Source: WTGU01 sp965242855 (GTDB lineage: Bacteria > Pseudomonadota > Alphaproteobacteria > UBA828). Taken from it: a stretch of 64,000 nt of DNA. A model generated the notes under the pieces. It did no database searches and had not been told where the DNA came from. It saw nothing but the letters and a program-made list of their open reading frames with translations. A program made the position numbers and the translations under genes. Every line of letters begins with the position of its first letter. Position 1 is the stretch's first letter. The stretch is from assembly GCA_965242855.1 (NCBI GenBank), contig OZ251509.1, forward strand, positions 1,488,001-1,552,000, read 5' to 3'. Shown here piece after piece: positions 1-8,224 of this stretch.

Positions 1-2
1 TG

Positions 3-287
3 CACGGGTTCATCGAGCGCAACGCTCAGCACATCCAGTATCGGTTCCAGGCGCACTTTTGCGCCTTCAATCAGGACGACCGACAGGCGATATGGGACGG
101 GTTCAAGCGGCGGATCGCGCCTGAGGAAGTGATGACGGGCCGGGAATTCTGCGACCTTCTGGAAATCGACTACGATTCCATCGTGGAAGCGCGACGGGCC
201 GATGGTTCCGACAATGCGGAGTTCTTCCTGTCCGAACTGGTCAAGATCGAACCAATCCGCCAGCGGTTGCGGAGACTGCTTGGCTAA
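3..287 (+). CDS. C-terminal fragment of an unrecognised protein
   Basis: An open frame enters from the left window edge and ends at a TAA at 285-287, giving the last 94 residues of a protein whose start lies outside. The fragment begins HGFIERNAQHIQYRF and ends RQRLRRLLG. It is charged, has no obvious membrane segment, and I do not recognise its family. Its GC content (about 58% by hand count) is clearly lower than that of the following gene (above 70%), which may mean it belongs to a transferred segment. The nearest downstream gene starts 95 bp later in the same direction, but nothing links them functionally. Confidence 0.5.
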   Translation, partial: HGFIERNAQHIQYRFQAHFCAFNQDDRQAIWDGFKRRIAPEEVMTGREFCDLLEIDYDSIVEARRADGSDNAEFFLSELVKIEPIRQRLRRLLG

Positions 288-381
288 GATCATATAAGTC
301 CCTTCTTTTCACGCTGTGCCGGCCTCCGGGGCCCGCGCGGCGCGCGTCCCGTCGGGTGTCGGCGGCCATGAGTGGTGGGTC

Positions 382-1734
382 ATGAACCTTAATCGGATGC
401 TGGCGGCCCGGGCGGAGGCGGGGCGGCCGGTTCGGGTCGGGCTGATCGGGGCCGGCAAGTTCGGCACCATGTTCCTCGCCCAGGCCGGGCGCACGCCGGG
501 CCTCCACGTCGCGGCGGTGGCGGACGTGGCGGCGGGGCGCGCCGACGGGGCGCTCACGCGGGCAGGCTGGCCGGCGGAGAAGCGCCGCGCGCGCTCCCCG
601 GCCGCCGCCCTGGCGGAGGGTGGGACCCATGCCGGCACCGACGCCTTCGCGCTGATCGCGGCGGACGGGCTCGAAGTGGTCATCGACGCGACGGGCCATC
701 CGGCCGCGGGAATCGCCCATGCCCGCACCTGTTTCGCCGCCGGCCGCCATCTCGTCATGGTCAACGTTGAGGCCGATGCCCTCGCCGGGCCGTTGCTCGC
801 CCGCGAGGCGGAGCGGGCCGGCGTGGTCTATTCGCTCGCCTATGGCGATCAGCCGGCACTGATCGCCGAGATGGTCGACTGGGCGCGCGCGGCGGGCCTC
901 GACGTGGTCGCCGCCGGCAAGGGGACCAGATACCGGCCGGGGTATCATCGCGTCACGCCGGACGAGGTCTGGGAGCACTACGGGCTGACGGAGGCCGAGG
1001 CCGCCGGCGGCGGCATGAACCCGCGCATGTTCTGCTCCTTCCTCGACGGCACCAAGTCGGCGATCGAAATGACGGCGGTCGCCAACGCGACCGGCCTGAC
1101 CCCGGCGCCGGACGGGTTGCGCTTCCCGCCTTGCGAGACCGTCGATCTCGCGACCGTGCTGCGCCCGCGCGCCGAAGGCGGGACGCTGCACCACAAGGGG
1201 CAGGTCGAGGTGATCGCCAGCGAGACGCGGGACGGCACGGCGCTCGCGCGGGATCTGCGATGGGGGGTGTACGCCGTGTTCGAGGCGGGGAGCGACTACG
1301 TCGCCGCCTGTTTCCACGAATACGGCCTGCGCACCGACCCCACGGGCCGTTACGCCGCGATGTACAAGCCCTACCACTTGGTCGGACTGGAGCTCGGCGT
1401 CTCCGTCGCGAGCGTGGCCTTGCGCGGCGAGCCGACCGGCGCGCCCACCGGCTTCCGGGCCGACGCCGTGGCCTGCGCCAAGCGCCGCCTGTCTGCCGGC
1501 GCGCGGCTCGACGGGGAGGGCGGCCATACCGTTTACGGCAGGCTGATGCCGGCGGCGGCGAGCCTCGCCGGCAGCCACCTGCCCATCGGCCTCGCCCACG
1601 ACGCGGCGCTGACCCGCGCCGTCGAGGCGGACACGGCGCTCACCTGGGCCGACGTGGCGCTTGATGCGGCGGCGGCCGACGCGGTGCGCGCCCGCCGCGC
1701 GATGGAAGCCGCCTTCGCGCCGGCGGCGCTCTGA
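382..1734 (+). CDS. COG4091-type NAD(P)-dependent oxidoreductase (homoserine dehydrogenase-like, SAF domain)
   Basis: Predicted cytoplasmic dehydrogenase of 450 residues. A Rossmann nucleotide-binding motif (GLIGAGKFG) sits at residues 20-28, followed by a homoserine-dehydrogenase/GFO-IDH-like catalytic region and a C-terminal SAF-like segment. This matches the layout of the poorly characterised COG4091 family, whose substrate is unknown. The frame is open upstream to a GTG at 316. The ATG at 382 is preferred because the family starts just before the Rossmann strand with an MNL...AARA-type segment. The next gene, a 2-oxoglutarate-dependent dioxygenase, starts 20 bp after the stop with a strong GAGGAGGGG ribosome site, so the two probably form an operon and may act on one substrate. 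The family assignment is firm; the reaction is not known. Confidence 0.8.
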   Translation: MNLNRMLAARAEAGRPVRVGLIGAGKFGTMFLAQAGRTPGLHVAAVADVAAGRADGALTRAGWPAEKRRARSPAAALAEGGTHAGTDAFALIAADGLEVVIDATGHPAAGIAHARTCFAAGRHLVMVNVEADALAGPLLAREAERAGVVYSLAYGDQPALIAEMVDWARAAGLDVVAAGKGTRYRPGYHRVTPDEVWEHYGLTEAEAAGGGMNPRMFCSFLDGTKSAIEMTAVANATGLTPAPDGLRFPPCETVDLATVLRPRAEGGTLHHKGQVEVIASETRDGTALARDLRWGVYAVFEAGSDYVAACFHEYGLRTDPTGRYAAMYKPYHLVGLELGVSVASVALRGEPTGAPTGFRADAVACAKRRLSAGARLDGEGGHTVYGRLMPAAASLAGSHLPIGLAHDAALTRAVEADTALTWADVALDAAAADAVRARRAMEAAFAPAAL

Positions 1735-1754
1735 GAACGAGGAGGGGCGGAACC

Positions 1755-2579
1755 ATGCCCAAGGCTCTCTCCCAGGAGGCGGTCGCCCGTTACGAACGGG
1801 ACGGCTACCACTTTCCGCTGCAGGTGGTTCCGGCGGAGGAGGCGGCCGCGGTTCGGGCGGACGTGGAAGTCGCCGAGCGCCACTTCGCCGCGCGGGGCGA
1901 GCGGCTGCGCCATCGCCCCCACTTGCTCGTGACCGCGCTGGACCGCCTGATCCGCAACGACGCGCTTCTCGACGCCGTGGAGGCTCTGCTCGGCCCCGAC
2001 ATCCTCTGCTGGACATCGCTGTTCTTCACCAAGGAAGCGCGGGATCCGGCGTTCGTCTCCTGGCATCAGGATTCGACCTATTGGGGCCTGAGCAGCACCG
2101 AGGTCGCGACCGCCTGGGTCGCTCTTTCACCGAGCACCGTCGAATCGGGCGCGATGCGCGTCGTTCCCGGAAGCCACAAGCTGGAGCAGATCGCCCATCG
2201 CGATACCTACGACGAACACAACCTGCTGACCCGGGGGCAGGCGGTCGAGTGTCCGGTGGACGAAGCGACCGCGGTGGACGTCGTACTGCGGCCGGGCGAA
2301 GCCTCGCTGCACCACGTCCGCCTGATCCACGGCTCCGGCCCGAACCGCTCCGGGGAGAGGCGCATCGGCTTCGCCATCCGCTACATCCCGACCCATGTGC
2401 GCAATCTGGTCGGCCGCGACTCCGCCGCTCTCGTTCGCGGCGTCGACGAATACCATCATTTCGACGCCGAGCGCCGGCCCGCGCGCGACCTCGAGCCCGC
2501 GGCCATCGCCGCCTACGAGGCCGCCAATGCGAGCCACAACGCCGTCCTCTACGCCGGCGCCGCGCGGATGCGGGGCTGA
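1755..2579 (+). CDS. phytanoyl-CoA dioxygenase (PhyH) family protein
   Basis: Non-haem Fe(II)/2-oxoglutarate-dependent oxygenase of 274 residues. The double-stranded beta-helix carries the iron-binding facial triad: the HxD pair in SWHQD at residues 104 and 106, and the distal histidine in LIHGSGPN near residue 192. An arginine about eleven residues further on (SGERRIGF) is positioned to hold 2-oxoglutarate. The family hydroxylates very varied small molecules, so the substrate cannot be read from sequence. The gene follows the COG4091 dehydrogenase by 20 bp and is probably co-transcribed with it, a hydroxylase-plus-dehydrogenase pairing typical of catabolic steps. A second, unlinked family member lies at 62935-63837. 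Confidence 0.87.
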   Translation: MPKALSQEAVARYERDGYHFPLQVVPAEEAAAVRADVEVAERHFAARGERLRHRPHLLVTALDRLIRNDALLDAVEALLGPDILCWTSLFFTKEARDPAFVSWHQDSTYWGLSSTEVATAWVALSPSTVESGAMRVVPGSHKLEQIAHRDTYDEHNLLTRGQAVECPVDEATAVDVVLRPGEASLHHVRLIHGSGPNRSGERRIGFAIRYIPTHVRNLVGRDSAALVRGVDEYHHFDAERRPARDLEPAAIAAYEAANASHNAVLYAGAARMRG

Positions 2580-2606
2580 CGCGCGCGGCGCGGAACGGCT
2601 GCGCAG

Positions 2607-3578
2607 TCAGACGGTGAGGACGATCTTGCCGAAATGGGCGTTGGCGCGCATGTGAGCCTGGGCCGCCGCGGCCGCGTCCAGCGGGAAGGTCCGGTCCACG
2701 GGCAGGCGCAAGGCGCCGGCCTCGACCGCGTCCCACAGGTCGGCGCGCATCCTGGCGTTGAGGACGCGCACTTCCTCGATCGTGCGGGTGCGGAAGGTGA
2801 CGCCCGTGTATGCGATCCGCTTGAGCGCATGCAGATCGAAATCGAAATCGCCGGTGAGGCCGCCGAGGCGGCCCACATTGATCACCCGCCCGCGGACCGC
2901 CGCCGCCTGCATGGTCCGGTTGGCGGTTCCGCCCGAGATCTGATCGATGGTCAGGTCGATGCCTTTGCCGTCGGTCGCCGCGCGCGCCCGTTCCACCCAG
3001 TCGGGGTCGCCTGGATCGAGAGCGAGGTCGGCGCCGAATTCGGCGAGCTTGGCGCGCCGGCCCGGGTCGCGTGCGGTGCCGATCACGAAGCCCGCGCGCT
3101 TGTGCCTGGCGATTTGCAGCGCCATCAGCCCGACACCCGAACCGGCGCCCTGGACCAGGACCGACTCCCCGGCGGCGAGCCGGCCGTTGGTGACCAGGGC
3201 GTCGTGCATGGTCTGGAGCGCGACCGGCAGCGCCGCCGCCTCGACCATGGAGGCCGTGCTCGAAGGCAGCGGGCAGACGCGGCCCCAGTCGGTGACGGCG
3301 TATTCGGCGTAGCCGCCGGCGCCGGAGCACATGACCTGGTCGCCGGGGCGGAACTCCGGCACTTCGGCGCCGACCGCCGCCACCTCGCCGGCCCATTCGA
3401 GCCCGGCGATTGAGGACGCGCCGCCGGCCGGCGCATAAGTCCAGCCCGCTGCCATCGCCAGATCCGCCCGGTTCAGCGCGCAGGCCGCGACCTTGACGAG
3501 CACTTCGTTCGGCTTCGGCACGGGCACCGGCACTGCGCGGATCGCCAGGCCCTCTCCCGTGATCATCGCCGCCTTCAT
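2607..3578 (-). CDS. zinc-independent medium-chain dehydrogenase/quinone oxidoreductase family protein
   Basis: A 323-residue medium-chain reductase. It has an N-terminal GroES-like fold (EVLVKVAACALNRADL is the family signature) and a Rossmann domain with the NADPH loop VLVQGAGSGVGLMAL at roughly residues 140-155. The structural-zinc cysteine cluster of alcohol dehydrogenases is absent, so it belongs with quinone oxidoreductase (QOR)/zeta-crystallin-like enzymes that reduce quinones or enones. It is transcribed convergently with the dioxygenase gene, leaving 27 bp between them, and divergently from mlaD across about 137 bp. The substrate is unknown. Confidence 0.85.
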   Translation of the reverse strand: MKAAMITGEGLAIRAVPVPVPKPNEVLVKVAACALNRADLAMAAGWTYAPAGGASSIAGLEWAGEVAAVGAEVPEFRPGDQVMCSGAGGYAEYAVTDWGRVCPLPSSTASMVEAAALPVALQTMHDALVTNGRLAAGESVLVQGAGSGVGLMALQIARHKRAGFVIGTARDPGRRAKLAEFGADLALDPGDPDWVERARAATDGKGIDLTIDQISGGTANRTMQAAAVRGRVINVGRLGGLTGDFDFDLHALKRIAYTGVTFRTRTIEEVRVLNARMRADLWDAVEAGALRLPVDRTFPLDAAAAAQAHMRANAHFGKIVLTV

Positions 3579-3715
3579 CGTCCGGTCTCCCCGCCGCGCC
3601 GTGCGCCCGCCATGCTACCCCACGTTTCCCATGACGGTGCGCGGCTCCGGCCTCGGTCTTGCCAACCGCGGGGCGATGCGGCAATCCTCCGGCCGGGCGT
3701 GTGAAGGAGAGCGTC

Positions 3716-4156
3716 ATGTCGAGGAGCCTCGTCGAAACCCTGCTCGGGGCCGTTGTCCTGGCGGTGGCCATAGGCTTCGTCGTTTTCGCCTATACGCGAA
3801 GCAGCGTGGCCACGGTGAGCGGTTACGAGATCACCGCCCGCTTCGACCGGGTCGACGGCCTCGCCGACGGCGCGGACGTGCGGATCGGCGGCATCAAGAT
3901 CGGCTCCGTGATCGAGCAGCGACTCGACCCGGCGAGCTATCGGGCGGTGCTGCGCATGAGCATCGAAGAGACCGTCCGGCTCCCGGCCGATTCGACGGCG
4001 GCGGTGGCGAGCGAAGGCTTGCTCGGCGGCAAGTTCATCGACGTCCAGCCCGGCGGCGACGACGTCATGCTGGCCGACGGGGGCCGGATCGAGTTCACGC
4101 AATCGTCGCTGCTGCTCGAGGAGCTGATCGGCAGGTTCGCCTTCGGCGCGCAATAG
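3716..4156 (+). CDS. mlaD: MlaD-family outer-membrane lipid asymmetry protein
   Basis: A 146-residue periplasmic, membrane-anchored substrate-binding component of the Mla/MCE phospholipid transporter. An N-terminal hydrophobic segment (about residues 7-26, VETLLGAVVLAVAIGFVVF) is followed by one MCE domain, with RFDRVDGLADGADVRIGGIKIG and the characteristic SEGLLGGKFI turn. ATG at 3716 is chosen because GAAGGAGA lies 7 bases upstream; a longer frame would add an unlikely leader. mlaE and mlaF are not in the window, so the partner ABC subunits must be encoded elsewhere. The next gene, a DUF2155 protein, starts immediately after the stop, a pairing common in Alphaproteobacteria. Confidence 0.88.
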   Translation: MSRSLVETLLGAVVLAVAIGFVVFAYTRSSVATVSGYEITARFDRVDGLADGADVRIGGIKIGSVIEQRLDPASYRAVLRMSIEETVRLPADSTAAVASEGLLGGKFIDVQPGGDDVMLADGGRIEFTQSSLLLEELIGRFAFGAQ

Positions 4157-4567
4157 GTGAGAGCTTGGCTCTTCCTGGCCGCCGGAGCGGCTTTCGGGGC
4201 TTGCTGCCCGAGCGCCTGGGCAGGCGAGCGGCAGGGCGCCGTGTTGCAGGCGCTGGACAAGGTGACGGCCCGGATTTCCCGCATCGAGGCGCCCCTCGAC
4301 CGGACGATCCGTTTCGGGACGCTCGATATCGTGGTCCGGGCCTGCCACCAGGCGCCGCCGGAAGACCCCCCCGAGAGTGCGGCCTTTCTCGAAATCGTCG
4401 AAAGACAGGATGGACCGGCGCCCGAGCGGCTCTACACGGGCTGGATGTTCGCCTCCTCGCCCGGCCTCGCGGCGCTCGAACACCCGGTCTACGACATCTG
4501 GGTGCTCGCTTGCGCCGGCGGACCGCCGGCCGCCGGCAATTCCCCGTCGGAGAAACCGGCCGGATAA
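4157..4567 (+). CDS. DUF2155 family exported protein
   Basis: A 136-residue protein starting with GTG directly after the mlaD stop codon, so it is probably translationally coupled. Residues 1-22 form a signal peptide (LFLAAGAAFGACCPSAWA), predicting a periplasmic protein. The body contains the DUF2155 pattern: a core binding covariate segment (LDKVTARISRIEAPLDRTI), two conserved cysteines (VRACHQAPP and WVLACAGGP) and the YTGWMFASSPGL motif. Function is unknown, but the family is almost always beside mlaD, aat and accBC in Alphaproteobacteria. Its 3' end overlaps the convergent aat gene by 79 bp. Confidence 0.85.
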   Translation: MRAWLFLAAGAAFGACCPSAWAGERQGAVLQALDKVTARISRIEAPLDRTIRFGTLDIVVRACHQAPPEDPPESAAFLEIVERQDGPAPERLYTGWMFASSPGLAALEHPVYDIWVLACAGGPPAAGNSPSEKPAG

Positions 4568-5160
4568 AACGTCGCCGACCTATCGAGCACCTCGCGGAGC
4601 CGCGCGAGATAGCCGGCGCGCGGCACTTCGATCGCGCCCAAGCGACTCAGGTGAGGGGTGACGAACTGGATGTCCAGGAGCGTGAAGGCGCCGGCGCGAA
4701 GCCGCGCGACCAGATGGACGAGGGCGACCTTGCTCGCGTCCCGCTCGAGGCTGAACATGCTCTCGCCGAAGAACGCGGCCCCCAGCGCGACGCCGTAGAG
4801 GCCGCCGACGAGGGCGCCGTCCCGTCTGGCCTCGACGCTGTGGGCGTGCCCCTGGCCGTGCAGCGCGCAATAGGCTTCGACGATCGATCCGTTGATCCAC
4901 GAGTCGGGCCGCCGTTCGGTGCGCTTGGCGCAGCCGCGTATGACCCGCGCGAAATCCCGGTCCACGGTGACCTCGAAGCGCCCGGCGCGCACCGTGCGCG
5001 CGAGCCGCCGCGGAGCGCGAAAGGAATCGAGCGGAATCACGCCGCGCCGGTCGGGATCGACCCAGAAGACCTCCGGCTCCGCCTTGCTCTTCGCCATGGG
5101 AAAGAGGCCGCACCCGTAGGCCCTGAGAATCAAGGCCGGCGTGAGCGCGGGGGGCGTCAT
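4489..5160 (-). CDS. aat: leucyl/phenylalanyl-tRNA--protein transferase
   Basis: Transfers Leu or Phe from aminoacyl-tRNA to the N-terminus of proteins that begin with Arg or Lys, marking them for ClpSAP degradation (bacterial N-end rule). The 223-residue length is normal. Family signatures are present: YGCGLFPMA near the N-terminus, DPDRRGVIPLDSF, the SWINGSIVEAYCALHGQGHAHSVEA block and GGLYGVALGAAFFGESMFS. It is the last gene of an aroQ-accB-accC-aat operon: its start overlaps the accC stop by 4 bp. Its C-terminal coding region runs into the convergent DUF2155 gene. Confidence 0.95.
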   Translation of the reverse strand: MTPPALTPALILRAYGCGLFPMAKSKAEPEVFWVDPDRRGVIPLDSFRAPRRLARTVRAGRFEVTVDRDFARVIRGCAKRTERRPDSWINGSIVEAYCALHGQGHAHSVEARRDGALVGGLYGVALGAAFFGESMFSLERDASKVALVHLVARLRAGAFTLLDIQFVTPHLSRLGAIEVPRAGYLARLREVLDRSATFYPAGFSDGELPAAGGPPAQASTQMS

Positions 5161-6512
5161 GGATCACCGGTTCCTGCCCGCGCGACGAAGCGTTCGAACC
5201 AGCGGTTGTCGTAGGCGCCGTTGGCGAATTCCGCGTCGGCCAGCAGGCGCAGATGCAACGGGACCGTCGTCGAGACACCCTGGATCAGATATTCCTCCAA
5301 TGCCCGGCGAAGCCGCATCAGGCATTCGTTGCGACTCCCGGCGTGGACGATCACCTTGCTGATCAGGCTGTCGTAGTAGGGCGGGATGCGGTAGCCGTCA
5401 TAGAGGGCCGAATCGACTCGCACGCCGGGGCCGCCCGGCGTGTGATAGCCGTTCACGACGCCGGGGGAAGGGCGGAAGGTCAGCGGATCCTCGGCCGCGA
5501 TGCGGCATTCGATGGCATGGCCGTCGAGCCGGACGTCCTTCTGGGAGAGCGCCAGGGGCACGCCGGTGGCGACGCGGATCTGCTCGCGCACGAGATCGAT
5601 CCCGGTGATCATCTCGGTCACCGGATGCTCCACCTGAAGCCGGGTGTTCATCTCGATGAAATAGAACGCCCCGTCCTCGTAGAGGAACTCGAAGGTGCCG
5701 ACTCCGCGATAGCCGAGCTCGGCGGTCGCGGCCCGTACACGGCGGCCGATCTCCTCGCGCTGCTCGGCGTTGAGCGCGGGCGAGGGGGCCTCCTCCAGCA
5801 CCTTCTGGTGCCGACGTTGCAGCGAACAGTCGCGTTCGCCGAGATGGACCGCGCGGCCGAATCGATCGGCGAGCACCTGGACCTCGATATGGCGCGCGGC
5901 TGCGACCAGCTTTTCGAGATAGAGCGCGTCGTTGCCGAAAGCGGTTTCCGCCTCGGCGCGCGCCGTCGCGACGGCGGGCAGCAGCTCCTCCCGCCGGTCG
6001 ACCCGCTTGATTCCGCGCCCGCCGCCGCCGGCGGCCGCCTTGATCAGGAGCGGATAGCCGATGTCCGTCGCAGCCGCGGCGACCGACTCGTCGCTCTCCA
6101 ACGCGCCGTCGGAGCCGGGCACCACCGGCAGGCCGAGCTCCCGCGCCGTGCGCTTGGCGCGGATCTTGTCGCCCATGAGCGTGATATGCGCAGGACTCGG
6201 GCCGATGAAGGCGAAGCCGTGCTCCTCGACGATGGACGCGAAGTCGGCGTTCTCGGAGAGGAAGCCGTAGCCCGGATGGATCGCGTCGGCGTTGGTGATC
6301 TCGCCGGCCGCGATGATGGCCGGGATGTTCAGGTAGCTCTCCTGCGGCGGCGGCGGGCCGATGCAGACCGATTCGTCGGCGAGACGCGCATGCATCGCTT
6401 CGGCATCCGCCGTGGAGTGGACCGCGACGGTCTTGATGCCGAGCTCCCGGCAGGCGCGGTTGATCCGAACCGCGATCTCGCCCCGATTGGCGATCAGGAC
6501 CTTGTCGAACAT
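5157..6512 (-). CDS. accC: acetyl-CoA carboxylase biotin carboxylase subunit
   Basis: ATP-dependent carboxylation of the biotin on BCCP, the first half-reaction of acetyl-CoA carboxylase in fatty-acid synthesis. The 451-residue protein has the N-terminal pre-ATP-grasp domain (KVLIANRGEIAVRI), the glycine-rich ATP-grasp loop (KAAAGGGGRGIK), the active-site block FIEMNTRLQVEHPVTE and the C-terminal biotin carboxylase domain. The length is normal. It starts 7 bp after accB and overlaps aat by 4 bp, so it is in the middle of a tightly packed operon. Confidence 0.97.
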   Translation of the reverse strand: MFDKVLIANRGEIAVRINRACRELGIKTVAVHSTADAEAMHARLADESVCIGPPPPQESYLNIPAIIAAGEITNADAIHPGYGFLSENADFASIVEEHGFAFIGPSPAHITLMGDKIRAKRTARELGLPVVPGSDGALESDESVAAAATDIGYPLLIKAAAGGGGRGIKRVDRREELLPAVATARAEAETAFGNDALYLEKLVAAARHIEVQVLADRFGRAVHLGERDCSLQRRHQKVLEEAPSPALNAEQREEIGRRVRAATAELGYRGVGTFEFLYEDGAFYFIEMNTRLQVEHPVTEMITGIDLVREQIRVATGVPLALSQKDVRLDGHAIECRIAAEDPLTFRPSPGVVNGYHTPGGPGVRVDSALYDGYRIPPYYDSLISKVIVHAGSRNECLMRLRRALEEYLIQGVSTTVPLHLRLLADAEFANGAYDNRWFERFVARAGTGDP

Positions 6513-6519
6513 CAGCGCC

Positions 6520-7008
6520 CTACTCGAGTATCAGCAAGACCTCGCCGTATTCGACCGGGGCGCCGTTTTCGGCGACGATGCGCGCGACCCTGCCCGGCTG
6601 GGGCGCGCGAATCGGGTTGATGGTCTTCATCGCCTCGACGACGAAGAGGGTTTCCCCCTCGCGGACCTCGTCGCCGACCGAGACGAAGGGTTTGGCGCCG
6701 GGCTCGGGTGCGACGTAAACGACGCCGACCATGGGCGAAGTGACCGCGCCGGGATGCGAATTGTCCGCGAGGCCGGCGGCCGGGCGGTCGCCGTCCTCGG
6801 GTTCGCGCGGGGCCGGCGCGCGCCGCGGGGCGGCCGGAGCCACGGACACCGGCGCCCTGGCGACGCGAATGCGGCCCGCGCCCTCGCCGATCTCGATCTC
6901 GGTCAGGCCGGTCTCCTCCAGGAGAGCCGCGAGTTTACGGACCAAATCGAGGTCGGCCGCGTGTCCGGGCTCTTCGCGCTCCCGTTCCAGCGGCAGTTTC
7001 ACGGCCAT
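6520..7008 (-). CDS. accB: acetyl-CoA carboxylase biotin carboxyl carrier protein
   Basis: A 162-residue BCCP. A helical N-terminal part (LDLVRKLAALLEETGLTEIEI) and a Pro/Ala-rich linker at about residues 52-85 precede the biotinyl domain, whose modified lysine is K128 in VEAMKTIN. The longer open frame upstream overlaps aroQ. ATG at 7008 is chosen because it gives the standard BCCP N-terminus and leaves only 4 bp after the aroQ stop. It works with AccC (next gene) and with the carboxyltransferase AccAD encoded elsewhere. Confidence 0.95.
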   Translation of the reverse strand: MAVKLPLEREREEPGHAADLDLVRKLAALLEETGLTEIEIGEGAGRIRVARAPVSVAPAAPRRAPAPREPEDGDRPAAGLADNSHPGAVTSPMVGVVYVAPEPGAKPFVSVGDEVREGETLFVVEAMKTINPIRAPQPGRVARIVAENGAPVEYGEVLLILE

Positions 7009-7012
7009 CGCG

Positions 7013-7456
7013 TCACCCCTCGTCCAGCAGCGTGCGCATGGCGTCGAGCGCCAGCGCGTAGCCGTGCGCGCCGAAGCCGCAGATCGAACCGCGCGCGGCA
7101 AGCGCCACGTAAGACCGGTGCCGGAAGGGCTCGCGCCGATGGATGTTGGAAAGATGCACCTCGACGGCCGGCAGGTTCACCGCGCTCAACGCATCCATGA
7201 TGGCGATCGACGTGTGTGTGTAGCCGCCGGCGTTGACGACGATCCCGGCGTGGCTTTCCCGCGCCTGCTGAATCCAATCGACCAGTTCCCCTTCGCGGTT
7301 GGATTGCCTGAAATCGACGGTGAATCCGTGACCCCGGGCGCGTGCCTCGCAGAGCGCGCGAATGTCGTCCAGGGTTCGGTGCCCGTAAATCCCGGGCTCC
7401 CGCTGTCCCAGCATATTGAGGTTCGGGCCGTTGATGATCAGGATATTGGCAGGCAT
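7013..7456 (-). CDS. aroQ: type II 3-dehydroquinate dehydratase
   Basis: Dehydrates 3-dehydroquinate to 3-dehydroshikimate in the shikimate pathway. The 147-residue type II enzyme has the N-terminal signature ILIINGPNLNMLGQREPGIYG, with the catalytic tyrosine at residue 24, then VNAGGYTHTSIAIMDAL and the catalytic-histidine block EVHLSNIHRREPFRHRS. An upstream in-frame ATG would add 15 residues; the start at 7456 gives the family-standard MPANILIINGPNLN beginning. It is the first gene of the aroQ-accB-accC-aat operon. Confidence 0.95.
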   Translation of the reverse strand: MPANILIINGPNLNMLGQREPGIYGHRTLDDIRALCEARARGHGFTVDFRQSNREGELVDWIQQARESHAGIVVNAGGYTHTSIAIMDALSAVNLPAVEVHLSNIHRREPFRHRSYVALAARGSICGFGAHGYALALDAMRTLLDEG

Positions 7457-7558
7457 GGCCGCGGGACGCCGTGGGAATCGCCACCGGATGGGGTCTAGCA
7501 CGGCCGGGACTCGCGCATCAATGCGCAGGTTTCCCTCCCCAAGCGCGAACGAAAGAGT

Positions 7559-8224
7559 TCAACGGGCGGGGCCGTAGGAATCGAATTTCTTCAGGACGCG
7601 CCCGATCTCCGCGTCGGAAAGGACTGCGGGCTCTCCCAGAAGGCGGGCATGGAAATACTGCCGGGCGAGAGTCTCCACCTCGATGGCGAGGCGCACGGCG
7701 CCGGCCAGGGTTCTTTCGGCGGCGATCATGCCGTGGTTCGCGAGCAGGCATGCCTTGCGGTCCTTCATCGCGGCGAGCGCGTTGTCGGAGAGCGCCTGGG
7801 TGCCGAACGTGGCGTAGGGGGCGCAGCGGATCGACGGGCCGCCGGCCATGGCGATCATGTAATGCACCGCCGGAATCGGCTCGTTGTGCATCGAAAGCGC
7901 GGTCGCGAAGATCGGGTGAACGTGCACCACGGCGCCGAGATCCGGCCGCGCCGCCAGGATGTCACGGTGGAAGCGCCATTCGCTCGATGGGTTCGTCCCC
8001 GGCGCCGGCGCCCCGGTCAACGGCAGCGCCACGACGTCGTCGGGTTTCATCCGGTCGTAGGGCACGCCGCTCGGGGTGACGAGCAGGCCGTCGCCCGCCC
8101 GCGCGCCGACATTGCCGGAAGTCCCCTGGTTGACTCCGGCGCGTTCGAGCGCGAGACACGCCTCGACGATGGCGCGCCGGAGTGCCCGCTCGGGCGTTAT
8201 TCCGCCGCCTCGGCGCGCGCCCAT
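7559..8224 (-). CDS. class II aldolase/adducin family protein (L-fuculose-phosphate aldolase-like)
   Basis: A zinc-dependent class II aldolase of about 221 residues. Metal and catalytic residues are visible: E82 in SSEWRFH, H101 and H103 in VVHVHPIFAT, and H164 in LLANHGM. GTSGNVGAR near residue 40 is the phosphate-binding loop. Homologues cleave L-fuculose-1-phosphate, L-ribulose-5-phosphate or similar substrates, or act as epimerases; sequence alone does not decide. The ATG at 8224 lies 28 bp inside the 3' end of the upstream isocitrate-lyase-family gene, so the two are translationally linked. It is the last gene of the 10.76-7.56 kb operon. Confidence 0.85.
   Translation of the reverse strand: MGARRGGGITPERALRRAIVEACLALERAGVNQGTSGNVGARAGDGLLVTPSGVPYDRMKPDDVVALPLTGAPAPGTNPSSEWRFHRDILAARPDLGAVVHVHPIFATALSMHNEPIPAVHYMIAMAGGPSIRCAPYATFGTQALSDNALAAMKDRKACLLANHGMIAAERTLAGAVRLAIEVETLARQYFHARLLGEPAVLSDAEIGRVLKKFDSYGPAR

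Noticed and set aside
241..2016. 591-codon open frame on the minus strand
   Set aside because: It runs antisense to the COG4091 and dioxygenase genes and is Arg/Gly/Pro-rich with no domain. Such frames are expected in 70% GC DNA.
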